DNA of 64,000 bases from Arthrobacter sp. ov118 (lineage in GTDB: Bacteria; Actinomycetota; Actinomycetes; Actinomycetales; Micrococcaceae). Below the pieces are notes generated by a model. That model was not told the DNA's origin. It did not search any database and saw only the letters and a list, made by a program, of their open reading frames with translations. The stretch's first letter is position 1. The number at the start of each line of letters is the position of its first letter. The DNA lies in contig NZ_FPAY01000008.1 of assembly GCF_900116495.1 (NCBI RefSeq), positions 62,001-126,000 of the forward strand, given 5' to 3'. Shown here one piece after another: positions 1-9,086 of the stretch. The position numbers and the translations under genes are program-made.

Positions 1-1
1 C

Positions 2-1261
2 ACCACGGCCGATGCCGTGACGGCCGGGGCCACCACACCGTATACGCGGGCCATGGCCATCCAGAACTATCTGCGCTCCGCCGCATTCACCTATTCCCTG
101 CAATCCCCCGTGCAGGGCGGCTATGACGGCAACGGCTTGTCGGTGCTGGCGGACTTCCTGACCCAGAAGAGCGGCTACTGCATCCATTTCGCTTCCGCCA
201 TGGCCGTGATGGCACGGTTGCAGGGCATTCCAAGCAGGATCGCCGTGGGCTACGCCCCGGGCCGCTCCACCGGCGCCACCGTGTCCGTCGCAGGTCAGGG
301 CGCGCTGCCGGAGTTCGAGGTTGACTCCCGGGACGCCCACGCGTGGCCGGAGCTCTACTTCCCGGGCCTCGGCTGGGTGCCGTTCGAGCCGACGCCCTCC
401 CGCGGGATCGTCCCCGCCTACGCCACGGAAGCCGCCGCGCCCAGCGGCGCCAGCACCAATGAACGCACCGACGCCCTGACGCCCGGAGACGGTTCCAGCC
501 GGGCGCCCGTCCCCACCTTCGCCCCCGTTCCCCTTCCCGGCGCGGGGACAACCACTGCCGCGGACCCGCGAGCGGCACAGGCGCTCTACGGTGTCGGAGC
601 GGTGCTGCTGCTGGTGCTGCTCGTGGCGTCTCCGCGGCTGGCCCGCGCACGGGTGCGGCGCCGCAGGCTAAGCATGTCGGACCGCGGCAATGGCGGCGGA
701 CCGGCGGCGCCGGCCTGGGCGGAACTGCGCGACCTTGCCACGGACTACGGCGTGGCGCCCGTGGCGAGCGAAACACCGCGGCATTTCTCCCGGCGGTTGC
801 GGGTCTCGGGGGCGCTGGGCGAACCATCGGGCGAATCCTTCGGGAAACCCTCCGGCGCGGACAATCCCGGGCAGCGGGCCGCCGCGGCTCTCACTGAAGA
901 CTTTGAACGCGAGCAGTACGGCCGCCCGAACCCCACCGCCTGGACTGCCGGTTCGGGGACGGCCGGTGTGGGGACGGCCGGTGTGGGGACGGCCGGTTCC
1001 GCCGGGGACATTGAACCCGCGGACCCGTCCGACTCTGCGGCCGCCAGGATTGCCCTGGTGCAGGCCTCGCTGCGGGCCAACGCAACGCTCGGCGTCCGGC
1101 TCCGCGCCGAGTGGCTGCCGCCGTCGGTTCTCTCGGGATGGCGCCGGTCGCTGCCGGCGCCCCGTCAGGTCCTGTCGCGAACAGCACAGCGCACCCGGCG
1201 CGGTGCCACGGAAGCCTGGGGGCTGATCCGCAACACCGTCCGCCGGGTGCGCCGCGGCTAG
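2..1261 (+). CDS. Transglutaminase-like membrane protein (TgpA/DUF3488 type), 5' end outside window
   Basis: The reading frame is open to the left edge, so only the C-terminal part is present. Counting from the first in-window GTG (17), a transglutaminase core is visible: Cys55 in SGYCIHFASAMAV and His108 in SRDAHAWPELYF. The position usually held by the third catalytic residue is Glu124 (PFEPTPS) rather than Asp. A single membrane helix follows (about residues 194-208), then a cytoplasmic tail with a low-complexity stretch encoded by a 15 bp triplicate. In this family the missing N-terminal part carries several membrane helices. The physiological substrate is unknown. In actinobacteria such genes often follow moxR and DUF58 genes, which would lie to the left. 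Family call is firm; function is inferred. Confidence 0.85.
   Translation, partial: TTADAVTAGATTPYTRAMAIQNYLRSAAFTYSLQSPVQGGYDGNGLSVLADFLTQKSGYCIHFASAMAVMARLQGIPSRIAVGYAPGRSTGATVSVAGQGALPEFEVDSRDAHAWPELYFPGLGWVPFEPTPSRGIVPAYATEAAAPSGASTNERTDALTPGDGSSRAPVPTFAPVPLPGAGTTTAADPRAAQALYGVGAVLLLVLLVASPRLARARVRRRRLSMSDRGNGGGPAAPAWAELRDLATDYGVAPVASETPRHFSRRLRVSGALGEPSGESFGKPSGADNPGQRAAAALTEDFEREQYGRPNPTAWTAGSGTAGVGTAGVGTAGSAGDIEPADPSDSAAARIALVQASLRANATLGVRLRAEWLPPSVLSGWRRSLPAPRQVLSRTAQRTRRGATEAWGLIRNTVRRVRRG
955..999 (+). repeat. 15 bp in-frame tandem repeat (3 copies)
   Basis: The unit GGGGACGGCCGGTGT occurs at 955, 970 and 985, the last copy with two changes. It encodes a Gly-Thr-Ala-Gly-Val repeat in the disordered tail of the transglutaminase-like protein. 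The unit length keeps the frame. Confidence 0.9.
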
Positions 1262-1279
1262 TCGGCCGGGCCGGCTGTC

Positions 1280-2779
1280 TTAGCCGGCGTAGGGGTCGGC
1301 GATGCCGATGTACTGGGTGTAGAGGTATTCCTCGATGCCTTCGAGCCCGCCTTCGCGGCCCAGGCCGGACTGCTTGACCCCGCCGAAGGGTGCGGCCGCG
1401 TTGGAGACCACGCCGGCGTTCAAGCCCAGCATGCCGGTCTCGAGCCGTTCGCCCATCCGGATGCCCCGGTTGAGGTCCTTCGTGAAGACATAGGCCACCA
1501 GCCCGTACTCGGTGTTGTTCGCGAGCCGCACGGCCTCGTCCTCGGTGCCGAAGGTGATGATCGGGGCGACCGGGCCGAAGATTTCCTCGGACAGGATCCG
1601 GGTACCCTCGGCGACGCCCTTGAGGATGGTCGGCTGGTAGAAGTAGCCGGGGCCGTCCACGGGTGCGCCGCCTGCCACGGCCACGGCACCGGCGGAGACG
1701 GCGTCGGTGACGAGCTCGTGGACCTTGTCCCGGCTCTTCGCATCGATCAGCGGACCCACCTTGGACTCGGCCTCGGTCCCGCGGGCCGTGGTCATGTCCT
1801 TCATCTTCGCCGCGAACTTCTCCGCGAACTCATCCGCAACGGACTCGTGCACGATGAACCGGTTCGCCGCGGTGCAGGCCTCGCCCATGTTCCGCAGCTT
1901 CGCCAGCATGGCCCCGGCGACGGCGGCATCGACGTCGGCGTCCTCGAACACCACGAACGGGGCGTTCCCGCCGAGCTCCATCGAGGTACGCAGGACCGTT
2001 TCCGACGCGTCCGCCAGCAGGCGCCGGCCGACCTCGGTGGACCCGGTGAAGGAGAGCTTGCGGAGCCGGGCATCCTTGATCAGCGGACCCGTGGTCGCCC
2101 CCGCCGTGGAGGTCGGAATCACGTTCAGGACACCGGCGGGCAGGCCGGCCTCGAGCATCACGGCCGCGAACAGCTGCGAGGTCAGCGGGGTCAGATTCGC
2201 GGACTTGAGCACCATCGTGCAGCCCGCGGCGACGGCCGGGGCGATCTTCCGGGTCGCCATCGCCAGCGGGAAGTTCCACGGCGTGATCAGCAGGCACGGG
2301 CCCACCGGCTTCTTCGTCACCAGCAGCCGGGATTTGCCGTCCGGGGAAACCGAGTACCGGCCGAACGCACGCACGGCCTCCTCGGAGAACCAGCGCAGGA
2401 ACTCCGCCCCGTAGGTCACCTCGCCGCGGGCCTCGGCCAGCGGCTTGCCCATCTCCAGGGTCATCAGCAGGGCAAAGTCCTCGGCCCGCTCCGTGACCAG
2501 CTCGAACGCCCGGCGCAGGATCTCACCGCGCTCCCGCGGGGGAACTTTGGCCCAGGACTCCTGGGCCGCGGCGGCAGCGTCCAGGGCGGCCTTGCCGTCC
2601 TCGGGACCGGCGTCGGCGATGCTCAGCAGCACGTTCCCGGTGGCCGGGTCCTCGACGTCGAACGTCTTCCCCGACGCGGCCGGACGCCACTCGCCGTTGA
2701 TCAACAAACCCGTCGGAACAGAGGCCAGCAGGGCGCTCTCTCGCTCCGCGGTAACAATGGGCTGGGCAGTTACAGTCAC
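1280..2779 (-). CDS. gabD: NAD(P)-dependent succinate-semialdehyde dehydrogenase
   Basis: Aldehyde dehydrogenase superfamily protein of 499 residues that would oxidise succinate semialdehyde to succinate, the last step of GABA degradation. Visible hallmarks are the PWNFPLAM segment (Asn169), the nucleotide-binding FTGSTEVGRRLL loop (about 244-255), the general base Glu268 in MELGGNAP, and the catalytic Cys302 in NMGEACTAANRF. The GTG start at 2779 is preceded by GAGGGAG at a spacing of 5. The neighbours are the convergent transglutaminase gene and rsmI, so there is no GABA operon here. The closest alternative is a broader medium-chain aldehyde dehydrogenase, but length and motif context fit the SSADH branch. 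Confidence 0.88.
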   Translation of the reverse strand: MTVTAQPIVTAERESALLASVPTGLLINGEWRPAASGKTFDVEDPATGNVLLSIADAGPEDGKAALDAAAAAQESWAKVPPRERGEILRRAFELVTERAEDFALLMTLEMGKPLAEARGEVTYGAEFLRWFSEEAVRAFGRYSVSPDGKSRLLVTKKPVGPCLLITPWNFPLAMATRKIAPAVAAGCTMVLKSANLTPLTSQLFAAVMLEAGLPAGVLNVIPTSTAGATTGPLIKDARLRKLSFTGSTEVGRRLLADASETVLRTSMELGGNAPFVVFEDADVDAAVAGAMLAKLRNMGEACTAANRFIVHESVADEFAEKFAAKMKDMTTARGTEAESKVGPLIDAKSRDKVHELVTDAVSAGAVAVAGGAPVDGPGYFYQPTILKGVAEGTRILSEEIFGPVAPIITFGTEDEAVRLANNTEYGLVAYVFTKDLNRGIRMGERLETGMLGLNAGVVSNAAAPFGGVKQSGLGREGGLEGIEEYLYTQYIGIADPYAG

Positions 2780-2983
2780 AACGACTCCCTCGTCAGCAAT
2801 TCGGTGGTCTCTAGTGTGTTGGCACTAGGTTCTTGGCGCAGCCCATTCCCGCAGGCCCGGGCGGCTGAATTACTGTCACGGTACTGCTGTCCGGACTGGC
2901 AAGTCCATGCATGGACGCACTGCCCGCTAGCGAATATGCTGTGCAGCTGCACAAGCGGCAGCGGGCCGCCGTCGGCGGCGGGA

Positions 2984-3895
2984 TTACCGCGCGGCGAGGA
3001 CAGCGGAATACAGTTCGCGTTTGCTGACCTTGGTGTCCTCGGCCACCGCGGCGACGGCTTCCTTCAGCCGGACGCCTTGGGCGATCAGCCGGTTGACTGC
3101 GGCCACGTGGTCCTCCGGGCGGCCAGGTTCGCGCTCGGGGGCGCCGCCCACCACGACGGCGATTTCGCCGCGCACCTCGTTGGACTCGGCCCATTCAAGC
3201 AGCTCGCGCAAGGTGCCGCGGATGACCTGTTCGTACGTTTTCGTCAGTTCCCGGCAGACGGCGGCACGGCGGTCGGCGCCGAACCGGTCGTGGAGGGCCC
3301 TCAACATCGGTTCGAGCCGGTGCGGTGCCTCGAAAAACACCATGGTGCGCCGTTCGGCGTCGAGGTCCGCCAGCCGCGAGGTGCGTTCGCCTGCCTTGCG
3401 GGGCAGGAAGCCTTCGAAGCAAAAGCGGTCGGTCGGGAGCCCGGACAAGGCCAGCGCCGTCAGCACGGCGGAGGGTCCGGGTGCAGCGGTGACGGTGAGG
3501 CCAGCCGCCACCGCACCTTCAACCAGCCGGAAGCCCGGATCCGATACGGACGGCATGCCGGCGTCGGTCACCATCACCAGGGTCTTGCCGGCGCGGACCT
3601 GCTCCAGCAGGTCCGCGGTCTTGGCTGCCTCGTTGTGCTCGTGATAGCTGATGATCCGGCCGGCCACGGTGATGCCGAGGTTCTGCACCAGGCGGTGCAG
3701 CCGTCTGGTGTCCTCGGCCGCGACGATGTCCGCCGTCGTGAGCAGCTCCAGTAGCCGCGCCGAAGCGTCACCGGTATTCCCGATCGGCGTCGCCGCCAGG
3801 ACGATCCTGCCGGGTGCCCCGTCACCGACGGGAAGATCACCGCCGGGAAGATCGCTGACGGGAAGATCGGGGGAAGTGCTCGGTTCGTGGTCCAC
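2984..3895 (-). CDS. rsmI: 16S rRNA (cytidine(1402)-2'-O)-methyltransferase RsmI
   Basis: SAM-dependent tetrapyrrole-methylase-fold enzyme that 2'-O-methylates C1402 in the ribosomal decoding centre. The 303-residue product has the typical ATPIGNTGDASAR start of the fold (about residues 35-47), AAEDTRRLHRL, and VTDAGMPSVSDPGF. The first 30 residues are an extra Asp/Pro/Gly-rich segment encoded by a 15 bp repeat. I chose the GTG at 3895 because it lies exactly 6 bases after a TAGGCT box (3907-3902), which suggests a leaderless transcript. It is divergent from the protein mannosyltransferase gene, a common actinobacterial arrangement. Confidence 0.92.
   Translation of the reverse strand: MDHEPSTSPDLPVSDLPGGDLPVGDGAPGRIVLAATPIGNTGDASARLLELLTTADIVAAEDTRRLHRLVQNLGITVAGRIISYHEHNEAAKTADLLEQVRAGKTLVMVTDAGMPSVSDPGFRLVEGAVAAGLTVTAAPGPSAVLTALALSGLPTDRFCFEGFLPRKAGERTSRLADLDAERRTMVFFEAPHRLEPMLRALHDRFGADRRAAVCRELTKTYEQVIRGTLRELLEWAESNEVRGEIAVVVGGAPEREPGRPEDHVAAVNRLIAQGVRLKEAVAAVAEDTKVSKRELYSAVLAAR
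3830..3868. repeat. 15 bp tandem repeat in the rsmI 5' coding end
   Basis: GGGAAGATC recurs at 3830, 3845 and 3860 with partly conserved intervening bases. On the coding strand it gives the DLPVSDLPGGDLPVGD segment that extends the N-terminus of RsmI. Confidence 0.8.
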
Positions 3896-3901
3896 AGGAC
3901 C

Positions 3902-3907
3902 AGCCTA
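3902..3907 (-). promoter_or_regulatory. -10 box of a leaderless rsmI promoter
   Basis: TAGGCT, then exactly 6 bases, then the GTG start at 3895. Confidence 0.6.
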
Positions 3908-3948
3908 CTGCCGCCGGAGTGGGGCCCGCCGTGCACAGCGGCGAAAGG

Positions 3949-3954
3949 TAGCAT
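3949..3954 (+). promoter_or_regulatory. -10 box of a leaderless pmt promoter
   Basis: TAGCAT, then exactly 6 bases, then the GTG start at 3961. No Shine-Dalgarno sequence is present. Confidence 0.6.
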
Positions 3955-3960
3955 GGCAAC

Positions 3961-5709
3961 GTGACCCAGACCCCCACGCTGCCGCCCGAGGCCGGCCCCG
4001 CCGCGTCCCCGCCCTCGGGCCTGCGCCCAGCCGAGGGCAGAGCCGGTAGCCAGGCCCGGGGCCGTTTCCGCACCGGGCGCAATCTCGAGCGGCACCGCTG
4101 GATCGGCCGCCCCGCCGAGGCCTTCACGACGGACGCCCTCACCGCGCGCCTGATCGGCGGCATCCAAAGATGGCGCGACTATCCGGCGTCGCTGCGGCTC
4201 TGGTACTGGCTCATCCCCACCCTCACGGCAGCCCTGGGCGGTGTGCTGCGGTTCGTCCGGCTCGACACCCCTCGGAACCTGGTCTTTGACGAGACCTACT
4301 ACGTCAAGGACGCCTATTCATTCCTGGTCAGCGGCTACGAGCGCGCCTGGCCCGACCGGGCGAACGACTCCTTCATCGCCGGCAACCCCGGGGTGCTGCT
4401 CAACACGCCGGAGTACGTGGTGCACCCGCCGGTCGGCAAGTGGATGATCGCCGCCGGCATGTGGCTGTTCGGTGCGGACAACCCGTTCGGCTGGCGGTTC
4501 GGGGCGGCCCTGACCGGGACGCTGTCCATCTTCCTGCTGGCGCTGATCGCGCAAAAGCTCTTCCGCTCGCTGACCCTCGGCGCGGTTGCCGGCGTCCTGC
4601 TCGCCGTGGACGGCCACCACCTCGTCATGTCCAGGACCTCGCTGCTGGACATCTTCCTCATGTTCTGGGTCCTGGCGGCCTTCGGCGCCCTGCTGATGGA
4701 CCGCGACGACGGCCGGAGGCGGCTGGCAGCCGGGCTCGGCCGACAGGCCGCGGCCTCCGCCACCGGCCGCCCTTCCGCGCTCCAGCTCACGTCCGGCCCC
4801 TGGCTCGGCATCCGGTGGTGGCGGCTCGCGGCGGGCGCCTGCCTGGGCCTGGCGGTGGGCACGAAATGGTCCGCGCTGTTCTTCCTGGCCGCTTTCGGCC
4901 TGCTCACCGTGTTCTGGGACCTCAGCGCGCGGCGCATCGCCGGCGTCCAGGCCTGGATCAGCGGCGGCATCCTCAAAGACGGCGTCGCTGCCTTCCTGAG
5001 CATCGTTCCGGTGGCCGCCGTGGTTTATGGCGCCACGTGGACCGGCTGGTTCCGGTCCAGCGACGCCTATTTCCGGCACTGGGCCGAATCCAACCCCTCG
5101 GCCGAGTGGGGCTGGCTACCGGACGCCGTCCGCTCCCTGGCCCACTACCACCTTGAAGCCTACAAGTTCCATCAGGGCCTGAGCGCGGACCACCCGTACG
5201 AGGCAAGTGCCTGGAGTTGGCTGGTCATGGGCCGGCCCACGTCCTTTTTTTACGAATCCCCCAAGCCGGGCTCCCCGGGCTGCGATGTGAGCAACTGCAC
5301 CACGGCCATCCTCTCGGTGGGCAACCCGCTTCTTTGGTGGAGCGCAGCCCTCTGCCTCGGCATCCTGCTGTTCTGGTGGGCGGGGCGCCGTGACTGGCGC
5401 GCCGGTGCGGTCCTGGCCGGGGTGGCCGCCGGCTACCTGCCGTGGTTCATGTACCCGGAGCGGACCACCTTTTTCTTCTACGCCGTGTCCTTCGAACCGT
5501 TCCTGGTGCTGGCCCTCGTCTATTGCCTGGGGCTGGTCCTCGGCCAGCGCACCGACCCGCTGTGGCGACGGCGGTCCGGGTTCTACGTCGTGGTGCTCTT
5601 CGTCGCGGCGGTCGTGCTGCTGTCCGCGTTCTTCTACCCGGTCTGGACTGCCGAGGTGATCCCGTACCAGCAGTGGCGCTTCCGGATGTGGATGCCTTCC
5701 TGGATCTAG
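3961..5709 (+). CDS. pmt: Dolichyl-phosphate-mannose--protein mannosyltransferase (GT39/PMT)
   Basis: Integral membrane glycosyltransferase of 582 residues that transfers mannose from polyprenyl-phosphate-mannose to Ser/Thr of exported proteins. The N-terminal ~65 residues are polar. Then comes a first membrane helix and the catalytic loop FDETYYVKDAYSF (about residues 108-120), with the acidic pair that PMT enzymes use as general base, and VHPPVGKW further on. About ten hydrophobic segments follow, and the protein ends in the conserved YQQWRFRMWMPSW tail. The GTG start is supported by the leaderless box at 3949. The back-to-back pairing with rsmI is conserved in actinobacteria. The mannose donor pathway is represented downstream by manA and the isoprenyl synthase. 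Confidence 0.92.
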   Translation: MTQTPTLPPEAGPAASPPSGLRPAEGRAGSQARGRFRTGRNLERHRWIGRPAEAFTTDALTARLIGGIQRWRDYPASLRLWYWLIPTLTAALGGVLRFVRLDTPRNLVFDETYYVKDAYSFLVSGYERAWPDRANDSFIAGNPGVLLNTPEYVVHPPVGKWMIAAGMWLFGADNPFGWRFGAALTGTLSIFLLALIAQKLFRSLTLGAVAGVLLAVDGHHLVMSRTSLLDIFLMFWVLAAFGALLMDRDDGRRRLAAGLGRQAAASATGRPSALQLTSGPWLGIRWWRLAAGACLGLAVGTKWSALFFLAAFGLLTVFWDLSARRIAGVQAWISGGILKDGVAAFLSIVPVAAVVYGATWTGWFRSSDAYFRHWAESNPSAEWGWLPDAVRSLAHYHLEAYKFHQGLSADHPYEASAWSWLVMGRPTSFFYESPKPGSPGCDVSNCTTAILSVGNPLLWWSAALCLGILLFWWAGRRDWRAGAVLAGVAAGYLPWFMYPERTTFFFYAVSFEPFLVLALVYCLGLVLGQRTDPLWRRRSGFYVVVLFVAAVVLLSAFFYPVWTAEVIPYQQWRFRMWMPSWI

Positions 5710-5769
5710 GGCAGGATTGCAGGGGGAAGTCCGCCGAACTCCGGGCGGACCAGGAATGGAGGCGCGGCT

Positions 5770-7599
5770 GTGAGAGAAGCAAGCACCGGACTGCTCGTGG
5801 AGCTGGATCCCGGGAGCAATGTGACGGACCTGCTCCTGGAGCAGCACGCGAAGGACCCCGTGCATGCCCTGTATTCCCGCAAAGGACCCGGCGGCTGGAC
5901 CGACGTCTCCGTCCAGCATTTCCTGGACCAGGTCACAGCCCTGGCCAAGGGCCTGATTGCCGGCGGACTCGCCCCGGGCGAGACCGTGGCCGTGATGTCA
6001 GCGACCCGGTATGAGTGGACGGTGGTGGATTTTGCCGTCTGGTTCGCCGGCGGGGTCACCGTCCCGATCTACGAGACCTCCTCCGCCAGCCAGGTCGAGT
6101 GGATCCTCCACGACTCGGGCGCCCGGCGCGTTTTTGTCGAGGACCACGCCAAGGCCGCCCTCCTCCAGGGAGTCCTGGACGCCTCCACAGTCCTTCGCGA
6201 CCGGCTCATTGCCGTCATCCGGATGGAGAACGACGGCGCCGCACCGCACCTTGCGAGCCTTGCGGCCGCCGGCACCGGGGTGACCGACACCGAACTCGAA
6301 CGCCACCGGAGCGCTGCGTCCCTCGCGGATGTCGCTTCACTGGTCTACACCTCGGGCACCACGGGCAAGCCCAAGGGCTGCGAGATCACGCACGCCAATT
6401 TCGCCCTGGTAGCCAAGAACGCCGCCCTCTTCCTGCCCGAGATCCTCCTGCAGCCGCGCTCCCGGACGCTGATGTTCCTGCCCCTCGCCCACGTCCTGGC
6501 CCGGGCGGTGCAGGTGATCTGCCTGAGCTCCGGCACCACCGTCGGCCACAGCGCGAGCGCCAAGGAACTCCTGGCGGACCTGGCCAGCTTCAGGCCCACT
6601 TTCCTGCTGGTGGTCCCCCGGATCTTCGAGAAGGTCTACGCCGGAGCGGCCCAAACGGCTGCCGCTGCCGGCAAGGAGCGCGTCTTCGCCGCCGCGGCGT
6701 CGGCTGCGATCGACTATTCCAAGGCCCTTGACGCCGCCTCCCGGGCCACCGGCAAAGGTCCCGGACTTCTCCTGCGGGCCCGGCACCGCCTCTTCGACCG
6801 GTTGTTCTACCCCAAGCTCCGGCAGGTGTTCGGCGGCCAGCTGGGCCACGCGGTCTCCGGCGCCAGCCCGTTGAGCTCCAACGACGCCCACTTCTTCCGC
6901 GGCGCCGGCATCCCCGTCCTGGAAGGCTACGGCCTGACCGAAACCACGGCGCCGTGCACGGTCAACACACCGGCACGGACCAAGGTGGGGACGGTCGGGA
7001 TCCCCTTTCCGGGAACGACGATCCGGGTGGCTGACGACGGCGAAATCCTGGTCAAGGGCATTGGCGTCTTCAAGGGCTATCACGCCAATGCGGCTGCCAA
7101 CGCGGACGCGTTCGTGGACGGCTTCTTCCGAACCGGCGACCTCGGCTCCCTCGACGAGGACGGCTTCTTGACCATCACCGGGCGGAAGAAGGATCTGCTG
7201 GTCACCGCCGGCGGCAAAAACGTCGCCCCCGGTCCGCTTGAGGAGAAAATCCGCGAGCACCAACTGGTCGGCCAGGCCGTGGTGATCGGGGACGGACGGC
7301 CGTTCGTCTCCGCGCTGGTCAACCTGGACCCGGAAGGACTCCGCAACTGGTGCACGGCGCGCAAGGTGCCCGTGATGGGCACGGCCGAAGCCGCTGCGAA
7401 CGAGTCAGTCAGGGCTGCCGTCCAGGGCGCCATCGATGAGGCGAACCTGCTCGTCTCCAAGGCCGAGTCGATCCGCAGCTTCGTCATCCTGGACGCCGAC
7501 TTCACTGTGGAATCAGGACACCTGACACAGTCGCTCAAACTCAAGCGGGGCGCTGTCGTGCGGGACTACGAGGAACACATCAACCGCATCTACGGCTGA
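5770..7599 (+). CDS. AMP-dependent long-chain fatty acid--CoA ligase (FadD15-like)
   Basis: Adenylate-forming enzyme of 609 residues that activates a carboxylic acid with ATP and CoA. The P-loop-like YTSGTTGKPKGCEITH (about 194-209), the A5 motif GYGLTETTAPC, the hinge motif FRTGDLGSLDEDGFLTITGRKKDL and the invariant lysine region near the C-terminus are all present. The size and motif spelling match bacterial long-chain acyl-CoA synthetases of the FadD15 group. The GTG start at 5770 has GGAGG (5757-5761) 8 bases upstream. The substrate chain length cannot be read from sequence. The gene stands alone downstream of pmt. Confidence 0.88.
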   Translation: MREASTGLLVELDPGSNVTDLLLEQHAKDPVHALYSRKGPGGWTDVSVQHFLDQVTALAKGLIAGGLAPGETVAVMSATRYEWTVVDFAVWFAGGVTVPIYETSSASQVEWILHDSGARRVFVEDHAKAALLQGVLDASTVLRDRLIAVIRMENDGAAPHLASLAAAGTGVTDTELERHRSAASLADVASLVYTSGTTGKPKGCEITHANFALVAKNAALFLPEILLQPRSRTLMFLPLAHVLARAVQVICLSSGTTVGHSASAKELLADLASFRPTFLLVVPRIFEKVYAGAAQTAAAAGKERVFAAAASAAIDYSKALDAASRATGKGPGLLLRARHRLFDRLFYPKLRQVFGGQLGHAVSGASPLSSNDAHFFRGAGIPVLEGYGLTETTAPCTVNTPARTKVGTVGIPFPGTTIRVADDGEILVKGIGVFKGYHANAAANADAFVDGFFRTGDLGSLDEDGFLTITGRKKDLLVTAGGKNVAPGPLEEKIREHQLVGQAVVIGDGRPFVSALVNLDPEGLRNWCTARKVPVMGTAEAAANESVRAAVQGAIDEANLLVSKAESIRSFVILDADFTVESGHLTQSLKLKRGAVVRDYEEHINRIYG

Positions 7600-7625
7600 G
7601 CCCGCCGGCCGCCGGCCGCTCATGC

Positions 7626-7668
7626 TGGGTGAACTGGCCTGGGTGAACTGGCCTGGGGTGAACCGGCT
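7626..7668. repeat. 14-15 bp tandem repeat in a convergent intergenic gap
   Basis: Three near-identical units of TGGGTGAACTGGCC begin at 7626, 7640 and 7654 and run up to the stop codon of the minus-strand DUF1461 gene. Each unit carries a TGA on the plus strand. Confidence 0.85.
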
Positions 7669-8975
7669 TAGACGGTATGCCGGGTGCGCAGCGGGTCCCC
7701 GGTGCTGCCGGCGGGGCCGTCAGCGGCGCGGCCGGCCGCGCTGTCAACGCTGCCATCCGATACCGGGGCTTCCCCGTCCGCGGATTCGGCGTCGGCGTCC
7801 TTCGAGGCCGCGGCCTTCTTCTTGCCCAGTCCGCGGCGCCGGCGGGTGGGCCAGGTCAGGACCAGGGTGATGAGGGAGGCGAGCAGGACCAGACCTCCGA
7901 TGACGATCCCGGCGTCCACCCAGAACTGGCCGGGGAAGAGCCTGATGAGGGTGTCCTGCAGCGAGAACGTCCAGGTCCCGTTGGCGAAGAAAATACGGTG
8001 GAAGTCCGTGAAGAACTGCTCCCAGCCGAGGAAGGCGAGGGTGCCCAGCCCGATGATGATCGCGAGCGTGACGATTGAGCCGGCAAACAAGCCGCGGCGG
8101 ACTCCCCCGTTGTGGCGCCGCGCCAGGTAGATCACGGCGATCAGGGCCAGCAGGATCAGCAACGTGCCGGCACCGAACGTCGACAGGATGACACCCTTGA
8201 CGTCGGCCATGTGGCTGACCTCGCCGTCCTTGAACAAGCGCTCCCCGCTTTGGTCGACCAGGTCGCCGAGGTAGCGCGGGCCCGACCAGTTGCTGAGGTA
8301 GTCCACGGCGTAGGAGCCGTAAGTCATGCGGTCATCGGTGCTGAAGCCGTAGCCGTCGCCGGGGAAGCCGGGTCGGTTGTATTCCACCCAGAGGAACAAC
8401 GGGCTGGTGACCGCGCGGACGGCCAGGACCAGCAGGATGATCGGGTAGAACACGGCGAGCAGCACCTGCATCACCCGCGGGAGGACGGGTTTGGCCTTGG
8501 CAGCCTGTTCCCGCTGGGCATTACGGCGTTCGACTTCCTCCTGGGGAGGCCGGATCTGCAGGGCCGAGGTCTGCAGCGGCTCGTCCGGGTCGGCCTCCGG
8601 CCGCGCGTAGGCGCTTGCACCGGATCGCTCGGATTCAGACTGTCCAACTCCAGGCTGTTCGACTCCGGTCTCGCCGGCACCGGGCCGGACGACGGCGGCC
8701 TCCGCCGCCTTGCGGTCCGCCCGGCTCCCCGGCTGGCTGGGTGTGGAGGCCGCCGACGGCGCTGCCGCACCAGCCCCCGCGGCAGTTGCCCCGCCGTCGC
8801 CCTTCGTGGCCTCGGGCCCGCCTGCGGCTGTGGCACCCCCGGCACGATTGGCGGCGTCACCGGCAGGCTTGGCCGCCGCCGGTTTCATCCAGTCGAAAGC
8901 CGGCTCGTCGGTGTCATCCGTGGGATCCAGATGCGGCTCCGGCCGGTCAGGAGGGGTAGGTTTTGTGTCAGTCAC
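7668..8975 (-). CDS. TIGR01906/DUF1461 family membrane protein with long disordered N-terminus
   Basis: The 435-residue product has an Ala/Gly/Pro-rich N-terminal region of about 160 residues without recognisable fold. A DUF1461 membrane domain follows: a helix at VLLAVFYPIILLVLAVRAV, an extracytoplasmic segment with DRMTYGSYAVDYLSN and MADVKGV, then three more helices, with FFANGTWTFSLQDTLIRLFP between two of them. The role is unknown for the whole family. A short Lys-rich tail follows the last helix. The GTG start at 8975 has only a weak GGAAG upstream. A TAGGCT box at 9050-9045 suggests a leadered transcript with a short ORF (ATG 9033) that overlaps the start by 8 bases. Confidence 0.8.
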   Translation of the reverse strand: MTDTKPTPPDRPEPHLDPTDDTDEPAFDWMKPAAAKPAGDAANRAGGATAAGGPEATKGDGGATAAGAGAAAPSAASTPSQPGSRADRKAAEAAVVRPGAGETGVEQPGVGQSESERSGASAYARPEADPDEPLQTSALQIRPPQEEVERRNAQREQAAKAKPVLPRVMQVLLAVFYPIILLVLAVRAVTSPLFLWVEYNRPGFPGDGYGFSTDDRMTYGSYAVDYLSNWSGPRYLGDLVDQSGERLFKDGEVSHMADVKGVILSTFGAGTLLILLALIAVIYLARRHNGGVRRGLFAGSIVTLAIIIGLGTLAFLGWEQFFTDFHRIFFANGTWTFSLQDTLIRLFPGQFWVDAGIVIGGLVLLASLITLVLTWPTRRRRGLGKKKAAASKDADAESADGEAPVSDGSVDSAAGRAADGPAGSTGDPLRTRHTV

Positions 8976-9044
8976 GTGGAGCTTCGCTTCCGTAGGCTTC
9001 CGCGCCGCCCGGCCTGCGCCGGCTGCGCAACATATCTGGCTTCG

Positions 9045-9050
9045 AGCCTA
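9045..9050 (-). promoter_or_regulatory. Candidate -10 box for the DUF1461 gene
   Basis: TAGGCT lies about 70 bases upstream of the GTG start. A transcript from here would have a leader of about 60 bases containing a 20-codon ORF. Confidence 0.4.
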
Positions 9051-9086
9051 CCGTCAGGTGATGAGGCTCGGCGAGGTGCCACCCCG

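Noticed and set aside
1718..3754. 678-residue plus-strand frame opposite gabD and rsmI
   Set aside because: Arg/Gly/His-rich shadow of two clear minus-strand enzymes.
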